A stretch of 64,000 nucleotides of DNA from Heliocidaris erythrogramma (lineage: Eukaryota > Echinodermata > Echinoidea > Camarodonta > Echinometridae): the NCBI GenBank assembly GCA_025617745.1, contig CM046863.1:14326875-14390874 (forward strand), read 5' to 3'. Made by a program: the position numbers and the translations under genes. Below, piece after piece: positions 36,851-48,624 of the stretch. A model generated the notes under the pieces. It was not told the origin of the DNA. It made no database searches and worked only from the letters and a program-made list of their open reading frames with translations. Position 1 is the first letter of the stretch; the number at the start of each line of letters is the position of its first letter.

Positions 36851-37497
36851 CTCAGCCAGCTAAAAGCTGGTATATCATTGGCGCCTAGCGCCTGTAAGTG
36901 GATGTTGGGTAACAGGCTTGAAATAATACGAAACCATAGCTATGTATCTCTATGTACGAAACACACATAGCGTATTGCCAATGTTTCACACGAACGCATG
37001 AGGACGCTAGACCAAATACTGTTTGAAACGTAGATCTGCCGTTAATTCAGCCAGAATTTTGATTTCAAAGCCATTTATTTTCCTCTTTTTAAATAGTAAA
37101 TGAGCTCCAATTTCTATCTTACTTTCACATGTCACTAATTATAGTTCTAACAGTAGGATTATATATCATTGGACCACTTTCACACTGAATTTGTCAAATT
37201 TTGCAAAGCTACACAATACCTTTAACAAAACATCAAATAAATGACAGTATAATATGAATAATCGTACAACATACTAAAGGGTACTAATGTAACATTTTTT
37301 TTTAAGAACACCGACGTATTAAAAATACAACTGTATAAGTACTTTATAGTCCATACCTTTTGGACACCAAAGTAAGTAGAGATAGTGTACAAACAAGTCG
37401 CTGTCAAAAGTGCCCCCCCCCCCCCCCGCAACGTATAAAACTTACCAATCATTCTACTAAACTTTCTCAACCGTGCCGCTTCTAACACAGACGTATA

Positions 37498-38853
37498 GGC
37501 TTTTGCTAAACAGTCGGGTGACGTCGCGTCGCGTTGGTAGAAATTTTCGAACATTTTTCAGGAAGGTGTCTTCAAGGGGACAAATTGAAAAAGAGTCCAT
37601 CTCAGTATGATTTTTCCCGTTTTCAGGCTAAAAACGACAAACAAGGGAATAAAGAAAACAATAGAAGGATAATGCAAAGAAAAACATGAACTATAAAGAG
37701 AGAATAGAAGGGTAGGAAGGATGGAAGAAAATATGATGAAAGGAAACAAAGAATACAACAAAAGGAAAGTTGGAAAGTAAAAATAAGTGGATAAAAACAA
37801 AGAATAACATAAAGAAAGATAGAGACATAAATGAAAGAAGGATAAAGATATTAAGAGTAACATAAGGAAAGATAGAAGAGAAGATGATAATTTGAATAAA
37901 GGAATAACATAACGAAAGAAAAGATGAAAGGAAAACAAAATGATAGGATAATCGAGTCGCGTTGGTAGAAATTTTCGAACATTTTTCAGGAAGGTGTCTT
38001 CAAGGGGACAAATTGAAAAAGAGTCCATCTCAGTATGATTTTTCCCGTTTTCAGGCTAAAAACGACAAACAAGGGAATAAAGAAAACAATAGAAGGATAA
38101 TGCAAAGAAAAACATGAACTATAAAGAGAGAATAGAAGGGTAGGAAGGATGGAAGAAAATATGATGAAAGGAAACAAAGAATACAACAAAAGGAAAGTTG
38201 GAAAGTAAAAATAAGTGGATAAAAACAAAGAATAACATAAAGAAAGATAGAGACATAAATGATAGAAGGATAAAGATATTAAGAGTAACATAAGGAAAGA
38301 TAGAAGAGAAGATGATAATTTGAATAAAGGAATAACATAACGAAAGAAAAGATGAAAGGAAAACAAAATGATAGGATAAAAGCAAAGAATGTTTTAAGGA
38401 AAGTAAGTAAAGATGGGAAGCAGAAAATGATTTTAAAAAGAATAATATGAAAGATAGAGAGAGAAATGATAGGATAAAAAAGTTTAACTTATATAAAGAA
38501 AGACAGAGAGACAAATGATAGAAGGATAAAGATTAACGTGAGGAAGGTGGGGGAGAAAATGATAACAGGAAACAAAGAATATCATAACGAGAGGAAGGAT
38601 GGAAAGATAATTGATAGAAGGATAAAAGCAAGAAATGACAAAGCGAGAGATAGAGAGAAAAATGATAAAAAGATCCTCTTTTTTTATTGCTTTCCATCTT
38701 CAATTTGTTATTCTTTGTTCCCTTTTATCATCTTCTCTTCCACCTTTCTTCATGTTTATATTTATCTTTTTATCATTTTTATCTCTATCTCTCGCTTTGT
38801 CATTTCTTGCTTTTATCCTTCTATCAATTATCTTTCCATCCTTCCTCTCTGAA
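37498..38853. mobile_element. rearranged relative of the 14.2-kb TIR element
   Basis: Starts with GGCTTTTGCTAAACAGTCGG, like the element at 14214, but no matching right terminus is present. After about 1.17 kb corresponding to the complement of 15140-15866, the sequence flips at about 38672 and reads forward (like 15035-15205), then stops at 38850. Internally a 428-bp segment is tandemly duplicated. Confidence 0.8.
37531..38386. repeat. 428-bp tandem duplication
   Basis: GCGTTGGTAGAAATTTTCGA occurs at 37531 and 37959 and the following sequence is almost identical. The shared ORF tail in both units is only the repeat read twice. Confidence 0.9.
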
Positions 38854-38948
38854 CAAAAACAAATTAACACTGAATGTTATAACGTGAGTTGTTTTTGTTA
38901 AAAACGTGTTGTGTTTTCCTGTTTTTTTTTATCTATTAATATCCACAG

Positions 38949-39041
38949 AAACGATACAACCCCCCCTTAAATGCGAAGAATGCAAACGGTACCTAAAAAA
39001 CGATCATGGACTTCGCACCCATCATGGCAAAACACAATGCG
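38949..39041 (+). CDS. C2HC zinc-finger-like exon (31 codons)
   Basis: Bounded by TATTAATATCCACAG| and CAATGCG|GTATGT. It enters and leaves in phase 1 and is 93 nt long, so it is a symmetric cassette exon compatible with the death-domain exon at 29168-29477. The peptide contains CEECKRYL ... HGLRTHHGKTQC, giving C-x2-C-x12-H-x5-C, a zinc-finger-like spacing. The 3' tract upstream is T-rich. It could be a DNA, RNA or protein contact finger; the family is not recognised. Linkage to the neighbours is inferred from frame, strand and phase. Confidence 0.6.
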
Positions 39042-39279
39042 GTATGTTGGTTTGCACGTAAACGATTTTATTTTCACGAAGTAGTCATCCTTAATAAATA
39101 TAATATGTTTCTTATTAAAGCATTAACAGACTTGCCCACAATATGGTAGAGTACTGGGTAAAGTCAGAGGGCAAATTTGCTTAAAGCCCGAAAGGGGAGA
39201 GTGTGGAAGGGCTATCCCTCGTAAAATAGGCTCAGATACAAAAGCATGTTGTTTTTCCCCCTTCTTATATGAATAGCTA

Positions 39280-40825
39280 AAGGAGTGTTTCCAATTGATG
39301 ACCCACTTTTTTTCTGACACCCCTGACACATTTTTCCTGACTCACTCTTTTGCCATTCACTTTGTATACTGACGGCCGGTACACGGGGCTTTTTCAGGAT
39401 ATAGTTTCTGTGATATTTTTTTTATTTTTTGCTTTTGCTAGTGAATATTCATTAACTATCTAATTGAAGTTTTATTAGGATAGCTTTGGTCTGATTCCGT
39501 TTCTATGATTGCCTTGTTTGCTATTAAATATTCATTAGCGATCTAATTGAGGTTTCAAAACAAGTTTGAGGTCATCTTTTCGTAACGCGAATGTGTGTGT
39601 GTGTAATTGGGTTTTTACAGACGTGTATCAATCAGATATGATTATTTACGTCTGGGACCGACCTTTAACGTCACCATCCGAAAGACGTGACTCAGTCTGG
39701 AACCTGGTTCGCTGAATCAGTTTATAACTTCCACTGGTAGCTCGATTACAGGCGCACGCCACAACGCCCAGTTAATAATAATACGATCAACTGTTTAAAA
39801 AGTTCCTGAAAATGAGTCTTTTAGCGATAAATGTTTAAAATGAGTCAGCATTGTGATCTCTGAGCTAGGTCCCCGGGGAGCGTTTTTTTTTCTGTCAGGA
39901 CTGGCGCAATTTATGTCGGGCTCTGGTCAAGAGGCCCCGTTTTGAAGACCTTGAGAGAGACTACAACTTTAAGACTTGTATTTTCCAAAATTTTCACCCA
40001 ATTTTTATTTCAGCAAAAGAAAATTTCGTCCATACTGAATATCCAATCTGATCCTGACGAGACTCGAACTCGAGTCACCTACATGACAAGCGCATCGTTC
40101 ATCCAAAAGCGCACACAAGCAACTACAAGCTCGGTTCGCTCGTTTTATTATATCCCTACAATTTGTTTTTCATGAATATTCATGCCGACTAGTCTTGACG
40201 GAATAAACCGTATTGTCACTTCAATTTGGCGCTCAAATACTGCCCTCTCTTGTCGGTGGGGCAAGTCCTACTAAGAAAAAAAAATAGCACCCGGGGAGGG
40301 CAGCCGGCTGTGGCTAGCATTCGTGATCCCACACAAGTAACATTAGCTGCGATCACCTGTCAGCCCCGAAAAACACGGTCCCGAGAACCAAATAATATAC
40401 GTAAGTTTCATAACATTTCAATATTACCAAATCAAATTACAAACATCAGAGATCACAAAGTTAACTCATTTTAAAATTATCTTGCTAAAAGAGTCATTTT
40501 CAGGTACTTTTTAAGAAGTTGATCGTATTGTTCGCGCGACGAATAGATGACCACAAATTTCTTTTGAAAACTCAATTAGATAGCTAATGAATATTCAATA
40601 GCAAAAGAGCGAATCACGGAAACGGAATCAGACCAAACCTCTCCTTATAAAAGAAACTCAATTAGATAGCTAATGAATATTCACTAGCAACAAAACCAAT
40701 CACAGACCCTGTTTCATTAAGAAGCCCCGTGTACCGGCCGTGAACAGAGTGAATGGCAAAAAAGTGTGTCAGGAAAAGTGTGTCAGGGGTGGCAGAAAAG
40801 TTGTGGGTCACCAAATGGAAACACC
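39280..40825. mobile_element. TIR element of about 1.5 kb with GGCCGGTACACGGGGC arms
   Basis: The left arm (TGACCCACTTTTTTTCTGAC, GACGGCCGGTACACGGGGCT, AATATTCATTAACTATCTAA) is mirrored at about 40565-40825. Segments GTGTTTCCA and TGACACCCCTGACACA also match in inverted order. The interior includes a tRNA-like region at about 40050-40112. It sits in the intron between the C2HC and ZU5-like exons. Confidence 0.75.
40050..40112 (-). repeat. tRNA-like sequence (SINE or pseudogene)
   Basis: The minus strand has a B box GAGTTCGAGTCTC with a GCGCTTGTCATGTAGG anticodon-arm-like stretch. The acceptor stem is not convincing. Confidence 0.4.
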
Positions 40826-41056
40826 CTAGCAAAAGAATAATGAGAAGTCAACACGAAATTTCTAACTCCCACTCTCAGACATTAAGCATTTAATTGATTG
40901 CCATTTAAGTAAGTAACACTTTTTACCACTTTTCATGACACCTAGTTATACCCTCCACTGTAAATCCATCACATCTCATCACTTATTTTGACAGGCCTTC
41001 AAACTTGAAAAGACTTTCAAATTGTGAACGTCCGTGATGTGAACTGATCACACTCT

Positions 41057-42347
41057 TACACTGTTAGAACGTTGATTAAAATTTTTAATCTTGTTGGTTA
41101 AAATTTTAATCAACCGAGGGTTACCAGGTGAACCACACATTTGTAGGTTAAAACTTTAATCAACGGCCTGTTGATTAAAGTTTAACCTGTGGTCGATTAA
41201 AAGTTTTAATCATTTGTTGGTTAATCGTATTTTGCTCAACGTTGGTTAAATTGGTGTTGATTAAACTAAAATATATTGTTGGTTAAATGTTTAACCATTT
41301 GTTGGTTAGTTTTATTTTGTTGGTTAAATGTTTAACCATTTGTTGGTTAATCATATTTTGCTCAACATTGGTTAAAATGGTGTTGATTAAACTTAAACAA
41401 ATTGTTGGTTAGATTTATTTGATGAGAAACTCCCCGGAGAAACTCTTTTCATATCTGTAATTGTTGTCTAGCTAGCCTTATAACGAAATAGATCTACTCA
41501 GTGATCTACTTTCAGCGGTTTGGTAAGTTCGACCTTCTCAGACCTGGACTAGACTTGACTAAGGCAGGCCCACCGGTAGACTACGCCTACGCCTACATTG
41601 GTGCTTATATCTTTTTCTCAAAAAACTGTTCTAGTTTCAGTGTTTGTCATATTGCCCTGTCCGCGAAATATGGACATGCGCGAAGTTGAACACACCGCCA
41701 TACCGCCGGCGTCGCCTCCTCGCTGCCATAGGCGCAGTCAGTAAATCTACCGGTGGGCCTGGCTTAGCCAGGTCTAGTCCAGATCGAGCAGGTCGAACTT
41801 GCTCCCAAGCCGTTTAAATTAGAAAGAAAGAGCACACTGTAGATCTTTGTCTTCCCAAGATTAAGCTGGACAACAATCACATATATGAATAATAGTTTCT
41901 CACCTTCAAACACGCCGACAAACTCTTTGAAAGTCCCCACTCATTCAGCGACTTGAATGACAATGCCTTCCATTTTTATCGCAAACAATTTCTGTGATAG
42001 ATTTGTGCGCAGCGAATTTGTTCCAAATCCATATGCGCATGCGCTGTTCGGTCACGCGATTGGTATTTTAATCAACTTTGATCAAACTTTTAACCAACAA
42101 AAAGATAAAGTGTCTTGACAGTTAGCACTATCAGTTTGGCGGGAAAGCAGAGAACACTGTTTTTAATCAATGTTGGTTACAAAGTAACCAACAAGAATAA
42201 AAACAATAATTTTAATCAACAATATTTTTAACCCACGCAAGATTAAAAGTCATTTTTAACCAACATTCATTTTATAACCAATGTTGAGCGATTTTTAATC
42301 AACATTTTTTTAATCCGTAGTTTTTTAATACATGTTTTAACAGTGTA
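41057..42347. mobile_element. 1.29-kb MITE, TA-flanked with CACTGTTA ends
   Basis: TA-CACTGTTAGAACGTTGATTAAAA faces TTTTAATACATGTTTTAACAGTG-TA. Subterminal GTTGATTAAA and GTTGGTTAAA words fill both flanks. The middle (about 41540-41800) has its own inverted repeat around AGGCCCACCGGTAGAC. A 2-bp TA target and CACTG ends fit Tc1/mariner-type mobilisation; no transposase is present. Confidence 0.85.
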
Positions 42348-42373
42348 CAACTTATCAATGGTGTGTTATGGGC

Positions 42374-42588
42374 TACACTCTTAGAAATGTTGGGTAAATG
42401 CCACTGGGTAAATGAAGATTGGGCATAGGTTGGTTAAATCTTGCTCAACTTTTACATGCATTTACCCAACATTGGTCAAAAATAAGAATGAAATTGGTAA
42501 AGTTTACCCAAAAGTTGGTCGGACTCATAAGGACCCTCATGTTGGGTAAAATTTGGGTAAAATTTTGCCCAATATTTCTAAGAGTGTA
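42374..42588. mobile_element. 215-bp MITE, TA-flanked with CACTCTTA ends
   Basis: ACACTCTTAGAAATGTTGGG and its inverted match flank GGGTAAA-rich sequence. It has the same overall design as the neighbouring 41057-42347 element and the nested 48061-48483 element. Confidence 0.85.
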
Positions 42589-42859
42589 CAGCCCACGAGA
42601 CCGACGTTCCACATGGGCCTTCTGACAGCTTTTCTGAAGGTTCACCGGACCGAAATTATTGGTCTCGTGTGCTGTCAGTCTACTGGGATGTCCCGATCGT
42701 TATGAATAAATATGTCTGGTACTTCAGTAGTTTATATCATGATCTAAATCAATTCGATTACTAAAGTAATAAAAAGGCTTGTCCCTCAGCAGAAAACGAA
42801 ACTCATTATTGCTTTACGCTTTCTTCCGTTTCTCTCCCTTTTTCTCTCTCAATATGAAG

Positions 42860-43144
42860 AACAAAGGCAAGAGGATAATTACGGACGGATTACTTTAAAA
42901 GGGGGGCGTATTGGGGTAAGTGGAGCACCCCAAAACCTGAGGAAGATTACCATGCATACATTGCAAGCAAGACCACATTGCTTGAATTTACAAGAGAGTG
43001 AGGTCGTTATAGGAGTTGGAATCCGGATTTCAGGCAAGAGCCTTGTATTTAACAGTGAAGTAAAAATCACCGTGCCACATTGTGCGATTTTCATTAATCC
43101 AACGGAGGCTAATTTGTTCCTCTACTGCATCAACATGGAGGATG
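42860..43144 (+). CDS. ZU5-like exon
   Basis: The exon follows a long pyrimidine tract (TTTCTCTCTCAATATGAAG|) and ends GAGGATG|GTAAGA. It is 285 nt, phase 1 in and phase 1 out. The frame is open throughout and continues upstream of the internal Met at 42952. The peptide has GRITLKGGRIGVSG near the start and EVKITVPHCAIFINPTEANL near the end. This matches the ZU5 pattern of a Gly-rich first strand and a V-x-I-P-H-C-A strand seen in UNC5, ankyrins and PIDD. ZU5 domains are beta-rich interaction modules and often occur with death domains. Here the death domain would be N-terminal, unlike UNC5. No UPA or further exon is found before the gap. Confidence 0.65.
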
Positions 43145-44280
43145 GTAAGATATTACTTCCCTTTGAGTTATATTCTAAAGAGAAGGTTGAGTTCTGGTAA
43201 AGTTTAAAAAAATATTCATATGAAAGAATTTCTCGTTAGCAATATCGAATGAAAATTATTATTTTCTTGAAGCGATTCCTTAATCCATTGTGACTATAAA
43301 ATTAATACTTTATGCCTATAGTTTATGTCCTAAAGTCCGATGTAACGTATAAAATACAGAGGTGTATCTGTGGTGCTTTTCATTATCAGGAAATCTATTG
43401 ATTCGAGGGCTGTACGACACATGCTCCAGAGACAATTGCTCCGGGTCCATTTTGTACATTAACCGAATTCTAAACTTGACAGAACACTTTACTTTACCCT
43501 AACCCTTACACTGAACCTAACTTAAACCCCAATCGTATCCCTAACCCTACCTAACAATATATCTTTGATGAAATAAAGCCCAGAACATATGTCGGAGCGT
43601 CGAATTGAGAAAATAATGATACATTTTGGTTCATATCCACAAAGTGGAATAGTAAACTTCAAGACGGATTCTTTCATGAATTAAATGCATTGCTAGATCT
43701 AAACTTAATATTGAATCATAGTAATTGGTAGCATTCATATTCTATTTTCTAACACAATTAACCAAAAGAACACCAATTTATTGAATTAATATATTTTGAT
43801 CTATTTACCAAGCACTGAATTAAACTGAAAGGCCAATCTTTTCGGCTTCTATCTTCATAATTACTTTGAACGGCAGCACCACTTTCGTTTTTGATTTAAC
43901 ATATGAACTGTAAACGTTTAATTTCATATTGTGTTATTTTATTGTTGTTGTTTTTTAATTCTATTTCTTGCGTTCCTTGTCCATTTATTTTTATAGCATT
44001 TTTTTTAAATCAAACGTCAATGTATAATTATGGTTCTGTTTCAGATCAATGGTATAGCTAGGTGTGCAAATTATCAAAATTTTATAATTATGTTTTGCAC
44101 TTTGAACCTTGATAGGATTAAATTTAGGTTTCAGTTGACATAAAATATGTAGTGGCCGAGCTTAAACGTCTTCAGTTTAATTGGGGGAGGGCAGCAAACG
44201 GTAGAAAAAGGTGAATTACCAAACTTTAAATGTCTATTTCAAATTTGAGTCCTGAGGTTCATGTAAGAGTAGGTTTTTCA
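43145..44280. other. unassigned, AT-rich
   Basis: Probable intron or downstream sequence. A short CCCTAACCCTTACACTGAACC stretch at 43495-43550 is not a telomere-like array. No exon seen. Confidence 0.4.
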
Positions 44281-44352
44281 ATTTTTGCTTTCAATTTTTA
44301 ATGCTTGTTATATATATATATATAACAAGCATTAAAAATTGAAAGCAAAAAT
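44281..44352. repeat. perfect 72-bp palindrome
   Basis: ATTTTTGCTTTCAATTTTTA and ATGCTTGTTATATATA read identically on the opposite strand through the centre at 44316/44317, without mismatch or spacer. Confidence 0.98.
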
Positions 44353-44429
44353 ACTTCAAAATAAGGAGGCAAATAAAGAAGAAACATATAGATTGTTTTC
44401 CCCCCTGTTTTACAGCTTTTTGGCCTCTA

Positions 44430-44530
44430 CTGAAAGTGGTGCCGGAGGCATTATGTTTTCCGGTTGTCCGTCCTTCAGTCGGTCCGTCCATCCGTCTCAC
44501 TTTCTCGAAACCTTTATAGAAATTATTCCT
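44430..44530. repeat. GTGCCGGAGGCATTATGTTTTCC repeat fragment
   Basis: Contains GGTTGTCCGTCCTTCAGTCG, CCGTCC repeats and CTCGAAACCTTTATAGAAAT, a motif order I know from dispersed repeats of marine invertebrates. Boundaries not determined. Confidence 0.45.
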
Positions 44531-44599
44531 AGGGTTCAAATGACAAGAAATAAGTAGTGGCGAGCTTAAATAGAGCACGCAAAGAGTGCGAAATTGGTG

Positions 44600-45060
44600 A
44601 TGAGCACGCAAAGCGTGCTCCCCAGGGGGTGGGTGCAGGAGGGGAAGCTTTCCCCCACCCTCGCGAAGCGCGAAAGCTGTGACGTATTATAGCCAATTTT
44701 TTTTTTCTAGGCGGAAAGTTATTTCGACGTCCAGACTGCTTTTCAGTTATGTGGACGCAATCCTGCACTGTAACAGGGATGGATGCAGGGAGGGGGGAAT
44801 TTTCACCTTCCCGCGCGAAGCGCGAAAGGTTTGACGTTTTAGCAAATTTGAGAGAAAGATAACGGATTGTAGCGAAAAAAAAAAATATCCGGAAAGTTAT
44901 ATTTCGACGCTTTTCAGTATTATGGACGTAATAATGCACTGTAACAGGGGTGTGTGCAGGGAGGGGGAGTTTCCCCCTTCCAGCACGAAGCGCGACAACC
45001 TTGACGTTTTCGCAAATTTTGAGAGAAAGTTAAGATAACGGCTTGTAGCGCCTTTTAGGC
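44600..45060. repeat. about 170-bp tandem repeat, three degenerate units
   Basis: CGCGAAGCGCGA followed by a TGACGTTTT-like box and GCACTGTAACAGGG recur near 44665, 44815 and 44985. Each unit contains GGGGGTGGGTGCAGGAGGG-like sequence. Confidence 0.75.
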
Positions 45061-45982
45061 CGTTTTCTCTCACTTCCCCCGCTTTTTCGCTCTCGCTTTT
45101 TTTTTTTAGTTGCTGAATGGGGGGGGGGGGGGTGGGCCCCCTGTGCTCCCCCTATCTACGCCAGTGATCACCATAGGAAGACAATCTGATTATATTTTTG
45201 GGTATGCACGTCAAAGGTTAACCCTAAAAGGGCCGGAGTTTCGTGACTTTTTTCTTTCGAATCTTACGCATCTTTTGAGATCAAATTCGCGATGTCCGGG
45301 CATGCGCTTCTGAAGTTACTAAACATTTCATACTTGGACGTCAGACCAAAAATTGCTCAAAAACGTGATTTCATGTATGAATTTTATACAAAATTTGTTT
45401 TCAGCCAAAATTTAGAAATCTATGAATATTTTTACATTAAATGATTAAAATTAATTTATTGTATGCTGTTTATGATCGCAAAAGTGTCCCCCACAAATTT
45501 CATCCAAAAAACAATGAAAAACAAAAGGTAAAAAAGCAAAGAAAGAAATCAATTTTGATACCGAATTTTTGTCAAGTATATTTGCTAAGAATACTGGAAA
45601 GAGTGTCTAGACCAAAAATTAGCATATTTTTAGCTTTATTATTTCGGAGCATTTAAGTATACAGTTTTGTAGATTACGTTGTGGACGACGTGTATGCCGA
45701 TTTTCGGCAAGATCGGCCTGTTAGGGTTAAAAGTAATAAAGCTCAATTTTTGAAATTTCTGGTCTTAGCCTCGTTAACGCGATATATCTCAAGCACCATT
45801 TGAGCACCATTTGTGTATGTATGTGGTCTCCGAGTAATTCGGATAAATGGCATTTCCGCTTTAATAAATGACATATCGCCGTGAGAAACGTTCCTGTCGC
45901 GCGTTATTTCATTCGGATAAAGGAAAGGCAACATCGGATGAACGGCTTGGTTTTTAACAAATTAGTGTCGATCACTTTCACT
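45061..45982. other. unassigned sequence
   Basis: A poly-G run near 45118 and AT-rich sequence; no exon-like frame or repeat boundary recognised. Confidence 0.4.
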
Positions 45983-46579
45983 AGGCTTATCTCGAAAGGG
46001 TGCGGTGCGGAGCGGCGCGGTGGGGAGCGTTCAACGCACCCTTTCGAGAAAAGCCCCTCCCCCCCCCCCCCGCTTGTCCTTTCGAGACAAACGGGGGGGG
46101 GGGGGCTTTTCTCGAAAGGGTGCGTTAACTAGTCTTCCACATCAGTCGTTTATAATAAAATTAAAATAACGAAATATCATCTATTTTCTAACTGAACGTG
46201 GAATTTAGCTTGCATTGTGTTTAAAAAGAGGCAATATCGTGACACAGACCCCGCAACTTACCCGTCTTGTAATCGATCTTCTTAGACGTCTAACTTCAGC
46301 CAACTCACTAGTTATACTCGTGTTACAAGCCCCGCGCAACCGCGTTAAACAACAACAAGGAAGAACAGGGGCATTTTGTAAATACTGCTGAATTTGGGTC
46401 ATCATCCGTTTTTTAAGCTCATGTATACGTTGTATTTTATGAAATGTATGTGGTTTTCTTAATACGGAAATAAATACAAACAAACAAACAAACAAAACTG
46501 AAATTTAAAATTATAAACTCGTGAACAAAATGAAGACAGACAACATGGTAGTGGGGCTTCACGATTACATATAAGGGCA

Positions 46580-47420
46580 TAGTTGCAAGGGAGGGGATAA
46601 AGGCAGGGACGGATCCGAATCGGCCGGGGCCCCTTTTGAAACCCTTAAGTACACACTAAAACAAATTGGGGGGGGGGCGGAAGGGGAATTGCAAGGGAGG
46701 GGTTCAAGGGATATAAGGGGATACTTTCCCCCAATATCAATTTTTTTTAATGGGAGACTCCCCCAATATATATTTTTGAGGGAGTAATGGCGAGGGGGGG
46801 GGGGGGGGGGGTAATTCCAAGGGAGGGGATAAAGGTATGGGCATCCGGATCCAGGGGTTAAGCGGCTGTGCCCCCCTTTAAAATCCACGTGGCATGCCTT
46901 AACTACACAATAAAATAATTGGATTGCAAGGGAGGGGTTACAAGGATATTATAAGGGGATACTTCGCCCAATATTTAAACCTTTTTGGGGGTGATTGCAA
47001 GGGAGGGGATAAAGGCTTGGGCGGATCCCGGGGGAGGCAGAATAGGCCGCGGCCCCCTTTTGAAACCCTTAACTACACAAAACAAATTACCCCCGGAAAT
47101 TACCTCCTTAATTTATTTTTATTTGGAGGACAGGCGGAGGGGGAATTGCAAAGGAGGGGCTAAAACGATATAAGGGGATACTTTCCTCCAATATTTTATT
47201 AAGTATAAAGCGGAGATAAAGAGATATACTTTCCCCCAGTATTAAACAGTTTTTTTGGGGGGGGGGGGTAATGGCGAGGGAGGGAATAAGGGGGATATAT
47301 AAGGGGGTAGTCACTTGCTTTTCTTTTCTGGGGGTACATGTAATTGCAAGGAAGGGGATAAAGGCATGGACAGATCCAGGGGGAGGCAGAATAGGACGTG
47401 TCCACTCCCCCTTTTAGTTG
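46580..47420. repeat. degenerate GCAAGGGAGGGGATAAAGGC tandem repeats
   Basis: The motif recurs near 46585, 46818, 46990, 47265 and 47347 with AATATAAGGGGATACTTTCC between. Unit length is irregular (about 70-200 bp). Pro- and Gly-rich open frames are compositional. Confidence 0.75.
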
Positions 47421-47554
47421 ATCTGGGTTTTTTATGAGAACAAAAATAGGGGGAAATGGTTGTTCTTTTTGGGGGAGATTGTATGGGGGTAGTTGCCCCG
47501 GTACATCACGCCATATTTTTTAAATGAACAGATGAATAAAATGCGTGATATTTT

Positions 47555-47585
<31 letters not shown>

Positions 47586-47908
47586 TTTTTTTTTTGGGGG
47601 GGGGGGGAGGTACTGCGCTGAAGTGGGAGATAAAAATTTAATTAAATTAAAAGGGGGTCCAACTGAAAAGCAAAGCAAAAAAAAAAGGCGGGGGTGTCCT
47701 CAGGAACAAAAGAGGGGTTGAGCAAAATAATTTTTTTTTTTTTTTTTTTTTTTTTTTTGGGGGGGGGGGGGGAGTGGTTGACAGCCCCCGTCCGGTACGC
47801 CACGAATAAATAAATCAAGAATATATGAATACATGTACATTTCACCGCCCCCCCCCCCCCCCCCGTCCCCAAATTCTGTTTTGTAAGTTGTTCAACGTGG
47901 TTGCGCGG

Positions 47909-48624
47909 GCCCTGATAGCAGAAAGTGTTAAAAATGACGTGATATTTACGTCGCGGTTTTCGTCTTTTTTACGTCCTGTGATTACGTCAATAAGACGACA
48001 ACTTGCACCAACGCAAGACGTCAAGAGGACGTCTTATTTTGACGTCATCTCTACGTCTTGTACACTGTAAAAACTAAAGTGCTACTTTTAGGGGCATGTA
48101 TAGTGACTGCACCTGAAATGCTGTTTATAGCACTTGTAGTGTGCTAATTTACCAGCAAAAAAAAAAAGGGACCGTGGCGAGCCTCGAACCAGGTTCCGCT
48201 GATTGAGAGGCGCTGACGCTACCGATGGACTAACGAATGCTTCTTGCAATCCAGTATTGTGAGTTAGTCTAGCGGTAATGCCAGCAATTCTCGATCAGCG
48301 GACCCTGGTTCGAAGCTCGCCCAAATCATTTTTTTAATGAATGTTTAGCAGTTTAAGGAGCCGGTCCAGCTCCCGTGAAAGTGCTGAAATAGCACGCTGT
48401 GTGCATTCAATAGCACTCTGAGTGCAGTCCCTATGCATGCCCTCAAAAAGTGCTATATACAGCACTTCAGTTTTTACAGCGTACAGATGACGTCAAAATA
48501 AGACGTCCTCTTGACGTCTTGCGTTGGTGCAAGTTGTCGTCTTATTGACGTAATTACAGGACGTAAAAAAGACGAAAACCACGACGTAAATATCACGTAA
48601 TTTTTACCACTTTCTGCTATCGGG
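47909..48624. mobile_element. GACGTC-rich MITE, split by another MITE
   Basis: CCTGATAGCAGAAAGTG on the left and CACTTTCTGCTATCGGG on the right; arms of about 148 and 138 bp are near-perfect inverted repeats. It is inserted in the right arm of the 3-kb TIR element between GGTTGCGCGGG and GGGCTTGTAACAC, which are contiguous in the left arm. A run of 29 G marks the right border (48622-48650). Confidence 0.9.
48061..48483. mobile_element. 423-bp nested MITE containing two opposed tRNA-like segments
   Basis: TACACTGTAAAAACTAAAGT and the complement of TACGCTGTAAAAACTGAAGT form the ends; GAGGGCATGCATAGGGACTG is also mirrored. Inside are two tRNA-like B-box sequences in opposite orientation: GGTTCGAGGCTCGCC on the minus strand (about 48184) and GGTTCGAAGCTCGCC on the plus strand (about 48308). 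Each has a GTCNATCGGTAGCG or GTCTAGCGGTAATGC A-box-like partner. Confidence 0.85.

Noticed and set aside
37558..38514. Overlapping Phe/Ser/Leu-rich ORFs of 107-156 codons, similar to ORFs at 14909-15802
   Set aside because: These are the pyrimidine-rich interior of the TIR elements read in all frames; no domain or codon bias.
43495..43555. CCCTAACCCTTACACTGAACC, telomere-like words
   Set aside because: Only a few imperfect copies with mixed spacing, common in animal genomes; no telomeric array.
46565..47405. Pro-rich ORFs
   Set aside because: They follow the GGGAGGGG tandem repeats; composition only.
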